Assembly: GCF_002377905.1 (NCBI RefSeq)
Contig: NZ_DFQS01000066.1
Span: forward strand, 8,083 to 18,525
Reading direction: 5' to 3'
Length of the DNA stretch: 10,443 nt
DNA from: Psychrobacter sp. UBA3483
GTDB taxonomy: Bacteria; Pseudomonadota; Gammaproteobacteria; Pseudomonadales; Moraxellaceae
Every line of letters begins with the position of its first letter. Position 1 is the first letter of the stretch. Under the pieces are notes generated by a model. It saw nothing but the letters and a program-made list of their open reading frames with translations, searched no databases and was not told the DNA's origin. Of the stretch, positions 1-6,695 are shown one piece after another. The position numbers and the translations under genes were made by a program.

Positions 1-2
1 AA

Positions 3-536
3 GCCTGTCCGATCAAAAGAGCGATATACCACAGTAAGCTTGGTAACTTTAAACAGCAAGGCTATCCCATTGTCTATATGGATGAAAGCGGCTTTGAGGC
101 TGAAACTATTCGTCCTTATGGCTATGCACCGATTGGTAAGCCTTGTATCGATAGCTACAACTGGCAAGGTAAAAAGCGAACCAACGTTATCGGTGCTCTA
201 TATGAAAAGATGCTGTTTGCACTTGATTACTTTGAGACAAACATCAACAGCATCGTCTTCTATCACTGGTGCAAACACAAGCTAATCCCAAGTCTTAAAA
301 CCAAATGCGTGATTGTCATGGATAATGCCAGATTTCATAAGAGCAAACGCATTCAAAAGCTACTAAACAGGCATGGTCATCGTATTCTATGGCTGCCACC
401 GTACAGCCCAGACCTAAACCCTATCGAAAAGAAATGGGCTCAAGTGAAGTTTCTACGCCAAGGCTGGATGGAAAATGACTTATCTAAATTGTTTTATGAT
501 ATTTGTCCAAGGCATAACACTTTTATTTTGAACTGA
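3..536 (+). CDS. IS630-family transposase, 3' part (5' end outside window)
   Basis: This is the C-terminal catalytic part of a DDE transposase of the IS630/Tc1-mariner type. The frame is open from the first bases of the window, so the gene begins upstream and the internal ATG at 78 is not its start. Visible motifs are MDESGF with the first catalytic Asp (codon 81-83), VMDNARFH with the second Asp (codon 321-323), and the segment LPPYSPDLNPIEKKW with the catalytic Glu (codon 426-428). Exactly 34 residues separate the second Asp from the Glu, the DD34E spacing usual for IS630. The reading frame ends at TGA 534-536, which appears to lie inside the terminal inverted repeat of the element. The gene runs convergently toward the MscS gene. 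The visible part looks intact; whether the whole element is functional cannot be judged. Confidence 0.93.
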   Translation, partial: ACPIKRAIYHSKLGNFKQQGYPIVYMDESGFEAETIRPYGYAPIGKPCIDSYNWQGKKRTNVIGALYEKMLFALDYFETNINSIVFYHWCKHKLIPSLKTKCVIVMDNARFHKSKRIQKLLNRHGHRILWLPPYSPDLNPIEKKWAQVKFLRQGWMENDLSKLFYDICPRHNTFILN

Positions 537-541
537 CTATA
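514..541. repeat. Candidate right terminal inverted repeat of the left IS630 element
   Basis: Read inward from 541 on the minus strand, the element end would begin TATAGTCA. The same eight bases end the IS-like sequence at 10367-10374, and the next 20 or so bases of the two ends stay partly similar while the DNA outside is unrelated. IS630 elements insert at TA, and a TA lies at the proposed edge. The other end of the element is outside the window, so the repeat cannot be confirmed by its partner. Confidence 0.4.
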
Positions 542-593
542 ACGACTTTATTTACAGGGATTATTGGTCGTAACCGAAACCATTCTTACGGAC

Positions 594-2378
594 TTATTCT
601 TGCGGGCTGTTGTTACTTAATAAATCGGTTTCATCTGAATTTTCAGCAATTTCTTGCTCAACTTTCTCCATCAGTTTCTGATCAGGACGCGCATCGAGTA
701 CTTCATCGGCATTGCGACCTTGTAATATATGCTTGGCCCGTGCCTTTGCTTGTTTCTTATCTTTATCTTCGATGCTAGTACCAGTAGCAGAAGATACATT
801 AGGTGCTTCATCAACTGCATGGATATGAGGCGTTACAGTTGTTTCTGCTGGTGATTTATCGTTCGTTTGACTGCTTTGGAATTGTTCAAAGGCTTTTTCT
901 AACTTATGGTTAAAGCGCAACTGATAAATGGGTTCCGGTAAACTAAAGCCTTCATCTTCTAAGGCATGCTTGGTTTCACGAATGGCGATACTGCGAGCTT
1001 TGGAGAAATCCGCTTCCAATTGATTGACCCATACTTGGAACTGTAAAACGATGTTTGACTCACCTACTTCTTTGATAACTGCTGTGACTTTTGGTTTATC
1101 TAATGCAAAACCCAACTGACAGATAGCATCGATACCAACCTTGATAGCAGCAAGCGGGTCATCGTTGGCATCAACCCCTAGCTCAAAGGTAAAGCGGCGC
1201 TCGGGGTTTTTGGTGTAATTCAAAATCGTCGCTTTAAAAACTTCAGCATTAGGAATACGCAACTGATTGCCATCTAAGGTCATTAAAATAGTGGCGCGTG
1301 AGGTTAGGCGTACCACAATGCCTTCTTGATTGTTAATCAAAATATGATCGCGGGCGCGAAACGGCTGGCGGATACTGAGCATCAGCGAGGCAATATAGTT
1401 CTCTATCGTGTCTTTGACGGCAAAACCAACGGCGATACCGATCACACCTGCGCCGCCAAGCAGCGTGCCCAAGATAGTCTCGGCACCAATCAAACTTAAT
1501 GCTAAGATAAGACCGAAAACGATAAATATGACTTTAACGGTCTGGGCAAGCAGCTCTGCAACAAAAGGATTGGGCGTAAGGCGTTGCCACATTTTTTTGC
1601 GATTGGAGAGCCAGCTGCCAAACCACGTGACCAAAGCAAATAAAACAATCCCTACGAGTAGTAGCGGCAACGCTTTGACTAGGTTTTTGGTTTGCGCTTT
1701 GAGGCTCTGATAAACGGTTGAGACGTTGTCTTGCACATCAAGGGTGCGATTGATTCTATCCTCTACTGTCACTACGTCCGTTAAGCGATTGGTTAGATTA
1801 ATCGCTTGCTGGGCTTTTTTCTCATTGGGTGTCTCACCGGTTAAGGTAACAACCCCTTGGTTGACGCTGACGTTTACTGCTTGCAAGCCGTCAATTTCTG
1901 AAAAAATGCCACTGATACGTTGACGAATGTCATTGTCTTTTAATGGTGTTGGCGTGGTTTCGATTTGAGCGTTATTGGTGCTTTCACCGCTGATAACTGG
2001 CGGTTTTTCAACTGGCGCCGGCGCAGTGTCAGAAGTACTTGGCGTCGCAGGGGTAATAGTGATAGCACTATTTAGACTATTATTTGGCTTATTGATGGGT
2101 GGGGTGGTAGTCGGCTGAGTGTTTGGTTCATTATTAGTTGCATTATTAGTTCTATGACTACTGGTTGCATGATTATCAGCAACCTCATCATTGACTACAA
2201 CATTCTCATTTGTGCTACTTTCTGCAGCCGCATAAATGGGGACGCTTAAAAGAGCGCTTAAAAAGATACTTAATAGCAACAATAGCTGAGCGCAGGCCTT
2301 TGTCATGATGCGTAACTGGCTTAGCTTGCTCCATCTGCGTAGCTTACGCAATCCAGGCTGGTCAAAATACGCTGCCAT
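594..2378 (-). CDS. MscS-family mechanosensitive ion channel with periplasmic BON domain
   Basis: A 594-residue inner-membrane channel of the small-conductance MscS superfamily, whose members open under membrane tension and release solutes in osmotic downshock. Residues about 29-50 are a hydrophobic signal peptide ending in an Ala-rich cleavage region. A Thr/Asn/Pro-rich linker follows (about 53-148), then a BON domain (about 150-212, with a VNQGVVTLTGET core). Next come hydrophobic segments at about 235-255 and 281-298, and the pore helix (about 303-322, Gly/Ala-rich, ending GFAVKD). The MscS beta and alpha/beta domains reach about 490. A charged tail of about 100 residues, probably cytoplasmic, ends the protein. 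The chosen ATG has AAAGGGA (minus strand, 2384-2390) five bases upstream; an internal Met at residue 25 (codon at 2304-2306) would give a more typical signal peptide but lacks an evident ribosome binding site. It lies 69 bp after hisA in the same direction and may be cotranscribed with it. Confidence 0.9.
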   Translation of the reverse strand: MAAYFDQPGLRKLRRWSKLSQLRIMTKACAQLLLLLSIFLSALLSVPIYAAAESSTNENVVVNDEVADNHATSSHRTNNATNNEPNTQPTTTPPINKPNNSLNSAITITPATPSTSDTAPAPVEKPPVISGESTNNAQIETTPTPLKDNDIRQRISGIFSEIDGLQAVNVSVNQGVVTLTGETPNEKKAQQAINLTNRLTDVVTVEDRINRTLDVQDNVSTVYQSLKAQTKNLVKALPLLLVGIVLFALVTWFGSWLSNRKKMWQRLTPNPFVAELLAQTVKVIFIVFGLILALSLIGAETILGTLLGGAGVIGIAVGFAVKDTIENYIASLMLSIRQPFRARDHILINNQEGIVVRLTSRATILMTLDGNQLRIPNAEVFKATILNYTKNPERRFTFELGVDANDDPLAAIKVGIDAICQLGFALDKPKVTAVIKEVGESNIVLQFQVWVNQLEADFSKARSIAIRETKHALEDEGFSLPEPIYQLRFNHKLEKAFEQFQSSQTNDKSPAETTVTPHIHAVDEAPNVSSATGTSIEDKDKKQAKARAKHILQGRNADEVLDARPDQKLMEKVEQEIAENSDETDLLSNNSPQE

Positions 2379-2447
2379 AAGTATCCCTTTGTTATTCTAG
2401 CTTTACATCACATTTCCAATAGCGCTCTTGACATATGGCGACTAAAA

Positions 2448-3188
2448 CTATTTGCCATCTAGATAAAGCTGCGCTTCACCCAAGTCTAAGGTGCCTTCAT
2501 AAATCGCGCGGCCAGTGATAATCCCTTCGATACAATCACCATAAGGTTTCAGCAATTCGATATCTTTCATATCGGTGACGCCACCTGATGCAATCACCGG
2601 CAGGCCGCCTTCACGTGCTAAATTGACCGTCTGTTCAACATTGACGCCTTGCATCATACCATCACGAGCGATATCGGTATAAACGATTGACGATACGCCA
2701 ACATCAGCAAAACGCTTGGCAAGCTCAGTCGCTTTAGTATCGGTCACGTTTGCCCAACCGTGCGTGGCAACCATCCCATCTTTGGCATCGATACCGACAA
2801 TAATGTGTCCAGCAAACTCGCGGCAAGCTTCGGTCACAAAATCTGGATCTTCCACAGCTTTGGTACCAATGATAATATAAGTCAAACCTGCGCTAATATA
2901 CTGCTCGATGGTTTTCATATTGCGCACACCGCCGCCCAATTGAATCGGCAGCTTAGGGAAAGCTTTTGCAATGTCGTTGACCACTTGTTTGTGTACCGGG
3001 ATGCCATCAAATGCGCCATTTAAATCGACCAAATGTAAGCGACGCGCGCCTTCATTGACCCAACGCGCTGCCATAGCAACTGGATCATCAGAAAATACCG
3101 TATCATCTTCCATACGACCTTGTTTCAAACGCACACATTTACCATCTTTTAAATCGATAGCGGGGATAATAACAGGGACAGCACACAT
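2448..3188 (-). CDS. hisA: ProFAR isomerase, phosphoribosylformimino-5-aminoimidazole carboxamide ribotide isomerase (EC 5.3.1.16)
   Basis: HisA performs the Amadori rearrangement of ProFAR to PRFAR, the fourth step of histidine biosynthesis, in the cytoplasm. The 246-residue protein has the usual length and a complete (beta/alpha)8-barrel pattern. Visible landmarks are IIPAIDLKDG with the catalytic base Asp12, the phosphate-loop motif QLGGGVR (83-89), VGIDAKDG with the catalytic acid Asp134, TDIARDGM (171-178), SGGV (201-204) and GRAIYEG (226-232). The start has AAGGA on the minus strand (3196-3200), seven bases before ATG, and gives about five more N-terminal residues than the E. coli enzyme. 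No hisH, hisF or other his gene is adjacent: upstream is 913 bp of non-coding DNA, downstream is the channel gene. I see no truncation. Confidence 0.97.
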   Translation of the reverse strand: MCAVPVIIPAIDLKDGKCVRLKQGRMEDDTVFSDDPVAMAARWVNEGARRLHLVDLNGAFDGIPVHKQVVNDIAKAFPKLPIQLGGGVRNMKTIEQYISAGLTYIIIGTKAVEDPDFVTEACREFAGHIIVGIDAKDGMVATHGWANVTDTKATELAKRFADVGVSSIVYTDIARDGMMQGVNVEQTVNLAREGGLPVIASGGVTDMKDIELLKPYGDCIEGIITGRAIYEGTLDLGEAQLYLDGK

Positions 3189-3250
3189 ACAGCATTCCTT
3201 ATAAAAACGATATGAACAATAAAAAAACCATTAAAAAGTGAAACAAGCGT

Positions 3251-3295
3251 CAATAGCCACTTAATCAAGAGCCACTTCACCAATGGCTACTTAAA
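3251..3295. repeat. Three tandem copies of a degenerate 15-bp repeat
   Basis: The units at 3251-3265, 3266-3280 and 3281-3295 read CAATAGCCACTTAAT, CAAGAGCCACTTCAC and CAATGGCTACTTAAA. Units 2 and 3 each match unit 1 at 12 of 15 positions. They lie 63-107 bp upstream of the hisA start codon, in its likely promoter region. A separate exact 11-bp direct repeat, TTAAAAGCGAC, occurs at 3291-3301 and 3330-3340. Confidence 0.75.
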
Positions 3296-3450
3296 AGCGA
3301 CTGCTTATAAAGTCATTTAGCATAGCAAATTAAAAGCGACGGTTAGGACAAATTCATTAAATAGTAAAAATGGCAGAAAACCAATAATCATAACCATAAG
3401 TTTTAGCAGAAGGAATCACTCGTAACATTAGGTAAATTCACTTACCAACT

Positions 3451-3479
3451 GGCAATTTTAGGTCAGTTTAGCGTATAAT
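3451..3479 (+). promoter_or_regulatory. Candidate sigma-70 promoter facing nqrA
   Basis: A perfect TATAAT lies at 3474-3479. No strong -35 partner is seen: the best is CTGGCA at 3449-3454 with a long 19-bp spacer, so the promoter would be weak or activator-dependent. Transcription would start near 3486 and give a leader of about 615 nt before nqrA. TAGGT-type motifs lie on both sides of the box. Confidence 0.35.
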
Positions 3480-3481
3480 CC

Positions 3482-3543
3482 TAGGTAAATTTGTATTTGT
3501 ATGATAAAACCTAATCGTCTGCTACCTATTGACGATTGCAATC
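3482..3543 (+). promoter_or_regulatory. Nested inverted repeats just downstream of the TATAAT box
   Basis: TAGGTA (3482-3487) pairs with TACCTA (3523-3528). AATCGTC (3513-3519) pairs with GACGATT (3531-3537) across an 11-base loop; the two pairings overlap in space and could be alternatives. The perfect 10-bp palindrome GATTGCAATC follows at 3534-3543. These could be operators or the folded start of a leader RNA. Confidence 0.35.
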
Positions 3544-3646
3544 AGCATAAGGTAAATATGAGCTTTGTATTGGCAGTCAAATTAATACTGAGCTTATCAA
3601 GTAATTGAGTTTACCCTGTAATCATAGGTCATTAACCAGCACTTAG

Positions 3647-3676
3647 ATAGCTTTCACAAAGACAGCTTTCGCAAAG
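3647..3676. repeat. Second 15-bp tandem repeat, two copies
   Basis: ATAGCTTTCACAAAG (3647-3661) is followed directly by ACAGCTTTCGCAAAG (3662-3676), 13 of 15 identical. The period equals that of the repeat at 3251-3295 but the sequence is not obviously related. Confidence 0.75.
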
Positions 3677-3807
3677 TATGAACAAATCACTGATGCCTCA
3701 TTTATATTCACTCAAATGAAAAGCGCTGCTTAAATTGCAACAACCCTATGATTTCTGATACGACAAATTTTAAGATTTTAATAAATCGTATGGTAGAACT
3801 GTATTTT

Positions 3808-3842
3808 ATCTACTGTCCTCCTCGTTGAGGATACTGTTAGAT
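3808..3842 (+). promoter_or_regulatory. Two-part hairpin in the nqr upstream region
   Basis: ATCTA (3808-3812) pairs with TAGAT (3838-3842), and inside it TCCTC (3816-3820 or 3819-3823) pairs with GAGGA (3827-3831). No T-tract follows, so it is not an intrinsic terminator. It would lie in the nqr leader if transcription starts upstream. Confidence 0.4.
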
Positions 3843-3902
3843 TTGAGAGTTTTGCGATACACCTTGGTAGCCAGTCGTCACTTTGGTCATTCGAATAAGA
3901 CA

Positions 3903-3939
3903 TTAACGTGTTGTTAAGGAGTCTAAGGTCAGCGTTAAT
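3903..3939 (+). promoter_or_regulatory. Alternative weak nqr promoter overlapping a palindrome
   Basis: TTGTTA (3911-3916) and GTTAAT (3934-3939) are separated by 17 bp, each matching 4 of 6 consensus bases. The -35 box overlaps the inverted repeat TTAAC-N5-GTTAA (3903-3917), which would suit a repressor or activator site. Without experimental data this is only a candidate. Confidence 0.25.
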
Positions 3940-4022
3940 ATTCTTACTTGTAGTTATGATGATGTGTCATGTCTAGAGTACTTTTTCACGCCCTTTTTTG
4001 GGTTTGCTAAAGCACTTTATTA

Positions 4023-4073
4023 ATGACGCTGTTAGTCATGCTGCCGATATACCAAACAGGACGTCTGGTATCG
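4023..4073 (+). promoter_or_regulatory. Two hairpins just upstream of nqrA
   Basis: ATGAC (4023-4027) pairs with GTCAT (4035-4039). Then ATACCA (4049-4054) pairs with TGGTAT (4066-4071), extendable with CGAT (4045-4048) against ATCG (4070-4073) through a two-base bulge. The second is followed by TTTT (4074-4077) but its stem is AU-rich. Both lie within 80 bp of the nqrA start and could affect translation or elongation. Confidence 0.4.
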
Positions 4074-4101
4074 TTTTAGACTATGGACTAAGTTTTCGCT
4101 T

Positions 4102-5454
4102 ATGATTACCATCAAAAAAGGTTTGGATTTACCCATCACTGGTGAACCCTCCCGCGAGATATCTGAGCACAGACCCGCCTATGTAGCACTTGTTGGCTAT
4201 GATTATGTGGGCATGAAGCCCACGATGAATGTCAAAGAAGGCGACATCGTAGCTAAAGGTCAGCCCGTTTTTGAAGACAAAAAACGGGTCGGCGTTATCT
4301 ATACTGCTCCTGCTGCTGGTAAGGTCATCGCCGTCAATCGCGGTGAGCGTCGTGTTTTTGAAAGTCTTGTGATTGCGGTCGACCCAAACGGTGAAGAAGT
4401 AGAATTTCAGCGCTACGACTCCCAGCAACTTGCTGACCTAAATTCTGAAGTCGTTGAAACCCAACTGCTTGCCTCTGGCGAATGGACCGCATTTCGTACG
4501 CGTCCTTATAGCCGCTCTCCTGATATCGGTGCCCGTCCGCACGCTATCTTTGTCACCGCTATGGATACCAATCCACTAGCGTTTGACCCGATGTTGCTGA
4601 TTAATGAGCAGCTTCAAGCGTTCAATGACGGACTTGCTGTATTATCAACCCTCAGCCCCAAGACCTTTGTCTGCCATCACGGCGATGCCCAGTTGACGCC
4701 AGTTGCCAAAACGGCGGTTAATAATGTCACTGAGTATCATAGCTTTGCTGGCAAACATCCTGCTGGTCTGGCTGGCACGCACATCCACTTTTTGCATCCC
4801 ATCATGCGCGGCGTGACCGTGTGGACGATTGGTTATCAAGACGTGATTGCCATTGGTAAGCTATTTACCACCGGTCGCTTATATACGCGCCGTATGCTTA
4901 GCCTAGCTGGCCCTGCGGTTAAAAACCCGCATTTGGTGGTCACCGAGCGCGGCGCGGATATCACGGCATTGACCAAAGGTGAGCTTGCAGCTGGCGAGAA
5001 CCGTATCATCTCAGGTTCTGTGTTATCGGGCCGCAAGGTGTTGGGTAACACTAATTATCTTGGCCGCTTTCATAATCAAATCAGTGCGCTAACCGAAGGT
5101 CGTGAACGTCCAGCGTTTCACTTCTTTACTGCTGGTGCCAATCGCTTTTCTAAATTGCCCATCTATATCTCGCAGTTTTTTGGTGGTAAAAAATATGACT
5201 TTACCACTTCGAGCAATGGCTCGCCGCGGGCGATGGTACCAATTGGTGTCTATGAAGAAGTCATGCCTCAAGACTATCTGCCAACGCAGCTATTGCGCGC
5301 TTTGATTGTCGAAGACATCGTTAGTGCCGTCGATTTGGGCGTACTTGAATTGGACGAAGAAGATTTGGCATTATGCACCTTTGTATCTCCTGGCAAATAT
5401 GAATTCGGCGATATTTTGCGTGACAATTTAACGCGCATTGAGCTGGAGGGCTAA
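4102..5454 (+). CDS. nqrA: Na+-translocating NADH-quinone reductase subunit A
   Basis: NqrA is the cytoplasmic-side subunit of the Na+-NQR complex. It is related to RnfC, carries no tightly bound redox cofactor, and has been linked to quinone or inhibitor binding. The 450-residue protein is close to the usual 446 or so. The N-terminus MITIKKGLDLPITGEP is the typical family start and fixes the ATG. Other conserved blocks are FEDKK..GV.YTAPAAGKV (57-75), FVTAMDTNPLA (150-160), HPAGLAGTHIHFLHP (219-233), YQDVIAIGKLF (245-255), RIISGSVLSG (301-310), MVPIGVYEEVMP (378-389) and LELDEEDLALCTFVSPGKYE (415-434). It is first in the operon. Its ribosome binding site is poor: only GGACTAAG at 4085-4092, unlike the strong AAGGAGG/GGAGGG sites of later genes, so initiation may be limited or controlled. 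nqrB follows after 5 bp. Confidence 0.97.
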   Translation: MITIKKGLDLPITGEPSREISEHRPAYVALVGYDYVGMKPTMNVKEGDIVAKGQPVFEDKKRVGVIYTAPAAGKVIAVNRGERRVFESLVIAVDPNGEEVEFQRYDSQQLADLNSEVVETQLLASGEWTAFRTRPYSRSPDIGARPHAIFVTAMDTNPLAFDPMLLINEQLQAFNDGLAVLSTLSPKTFVCHHGDAQLTPVAKTAVNNVTEYHSFAGKHPAGLAGTHIHFLHPIMRGVTVWTIGYQDVIAIGKLFTTGRLYTRRMLSLAGPAVKNPHLVVTERGADITALTKGELAAGENRIISGSVLSGRKVLGNTNYLGRFHNQISALTEGRERPAFHFFTAGANRFSKLPIYISQFFGGKKYDFTTSSNGSPRAMVPIGVYEEVMPQDYLPTQLLRALIVEDIVSAVDLGVLELDEEDLALCTFVSPGKYEFGDILRDNLTRIELEG

Positions 5455-5459
5455 CCACG

Positions 5460-6695
5460 ATGAAATTTTTACACAATATGTTCGATCGTATGGAGCCGTC
5501 TTTCACCAAGGGTGGCAAACACGAAAAGTACTACGCTATCTTTGAGATGTTTGATACGTTTTTACGTCAACCAGGCTCAACGACATACGCATCCTCACAC
5601 GTGCGCGACGGTATCGACCTGAAGCGTATTATGATTACCGTTTGGTTATGTACCTTCCCTGCGATGTTTTGGGGTATGTATAATATCGGTCATCAAGCAT
5701 TAACTGCGATTGCGCAGCTTGGCTTACAGCCTGAAGGCTGGCGTACCGTTATCACCAGTATGGCAGGCTACAATCCAGACAGTATCTGGGCAAGCTTTGT
5801 CTACGGGGCAATGCAGTTCCTCCCGATTTATATCGTCACCTTTGCGGTCGGTATTCTCTGTGAGATTATCTTTGCTGTCGTGCGCGGCCATGAAGTTAAC
5901 GAAGGTTTCTTTGTGACTTCTGTGCTATTTGCGCTGTGTCTACCACCAGATATTCCTTTATGGCAAGTAGCCCTAGGTATTATCTTTGGTGTGGTCGTGG
6001 CAAAAGAAGTCTTTGGCGGTACGGGTAAAAACTTCTTGAACCCTGCCCTATCAGGTCGTGCGTTCTTGTACTTTGCTTACCCTGCTTATATGTCAGGCGA
6101 CTCAGTATGGACCGCGGTCGATGGTTTCTCGGGTGCAACGCCACTTGGACTTGCCGCGATTGGCGTCGTCCCAAAAGACTTCGTTGATGTTTATGGCAAT
6201 GCCATCACGTTGACAGATGCTTTCTTGGGTAATATGCAAGGCAGTATCGGTGAAGTATCGACGCTGGCTATCTTGCTAGGTGCAGTGGTTCTACTTTGGA
6301 CGCGCATTGCCTCATGGCGCATCATGGCAGGTTGTGTGGTGGGTCTAATTGCCACATCCCTCGTCTTTAACCTAGTTGGTTCTGAAGACAATATGATGAT
6401 GAGCCTGCCGTTTTACTGGCATTTAGTCATCGGCGGTTTTGCCTTTGGTGCGGTGTTTATGGCAACCGACCCTGTATCAGCTGCGCACACCAATAAAGGC
6501 CGCTGGGCTTATGGTATTTTGATTGGTTTTATGACCGTACTCATTCGCGTCGTCAACCCAGCCTTCCCAGAAGGTATCATGCTTGCCATCTTATTCGCCA
6601 ACTTATTTGCGCCATTATTTGATTACTTTGTGACGCAAGCCAATATCAAGCGCCAAACAGCACGGAGGGTTCGTTATGTCCAAGCCCAAAAGTAA
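5460..6695 (+). CDS. nqrB: Na+-translocating NADH-quinone reductase subunit B
   Basis: NqrB is the large membrane subunit that carries covalent FMN and riboflavin, is implicated in Na+ translocation, and passes electrons to ubiquinone. The protein has 411 residues against about 415 in Vibrio and multiple hydrophobic segments from residue 55 to 390. Conserved blocks are SSHVRDGIDLKRIMI (45-59), FPAMFWGMYN (66-75), HEVNEGFFVTS (144-154), VVVAKEVFGGTGKNFLNPAL (178-197) and DGFSGATPLG (221-230). In the last block Thr227 of SGAT is the expected phosphoester site of FMN. ATDPVSAA (335-342) and IRVVNPAFPEG (362-372) also match the family. A GGAGGG site (5445-5450), lying in the end of nqrA, precedes the ATG by nine bases. 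Its last 20 bases overlap nqrC. Confidence 0.97.
   Translation: MKFLHNMFDRMEPSFTKGGKHEKYYAIFEMFDTFLRQPGSTTYASSHVRDGIDLKRIMITVWLCTFPAMFWGMYNIGHQALTAIAQLGLQPEGWRTVITSMAGYNPDSIWASFVYGAMQFLPIYIVTFAVGILCEIIFAVVRGHEVNEGFFVTSVLFALCLPPDIPLWQVALGIIFGVVVAKEVFGGTGKNFLNPALSGRAFLYFAYPAYMSGDSVWTAVDGFSGATPLGLAAIGVVPKDFVDVYGNAITLTDAFLGNMQGSIGEVSTLAILLGAVVLLWTRIASWRIMAGCVVGLIATSLVFNLVGSEDNMMMSLPFYWHLVIGGFAFGAVFMATDPVSAAHTNKGRWAYGILIGFMTVLIRVVNPAFPEGIMLAILFANLFAPLFDYFVTQANIKRQTARRVRYVQAQK

Larger units (their letters stand above)
3189..4101. other. Long AT-rich intergenic region between divergent hisA and nqrA
   Basis: There are 913 bp without any convincing gene. All six frames are broken by frequent stops, and I found no tRNA-like cloverleaf or recognisable protein fragment. 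It must hold the promoters of both hisA (minus) and nqrA (plus). It contains three degenerate 15-bp tandem repeats, a second 15-bp repeat pair, recurring TAGGTAA/TAGGTCA motifs, a perfect TATAAT box and at least five inverted repeats. It may act as a long regulated 5' leader for the nqr operon or hold a small RNA gene; neither can be proved by reading. Confidence 0.8.

Noticed and set aside
40..285. Second open frame overlapping the left transposase
   Set aside because: It overlaps the DDE transposase in another frame and has no domain-like content; it is a shadow.
2429..2457. TTGACA on the + strand near the hisA 3' end as a promoter
   Set aside because: No -10 box at suitable spacing, and it would face into hisA antisense; probably chance.
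3251..3340. CRISPR-like repeats
   Set aside because: Units are only 15 bp, adjacent without spacers and degenerate; no cas genes are nearby.
3991..4002. CCC-TTTTTT-GGG as an intrinsic terminator upstream of nqrA
   Set aside because: The stem is only three pairs and the T-run lies in the loop.
4045..4077. Hairpin followed by TTTT before nqrA as a terminator or attenuator
   Set aside because: The stem is AU-rich with a bulge and a long loop, and only four T follow; termination strength is doubtful, so it is listed only as a leader hairpin.
4129..4428. Minus-strand and alternative-frame open reading frames inside hisA, mscS and nqr genes
   Set aside because: They overlap well-identified genes, lack recognisable motifs and have no ribosome binding sites of note.
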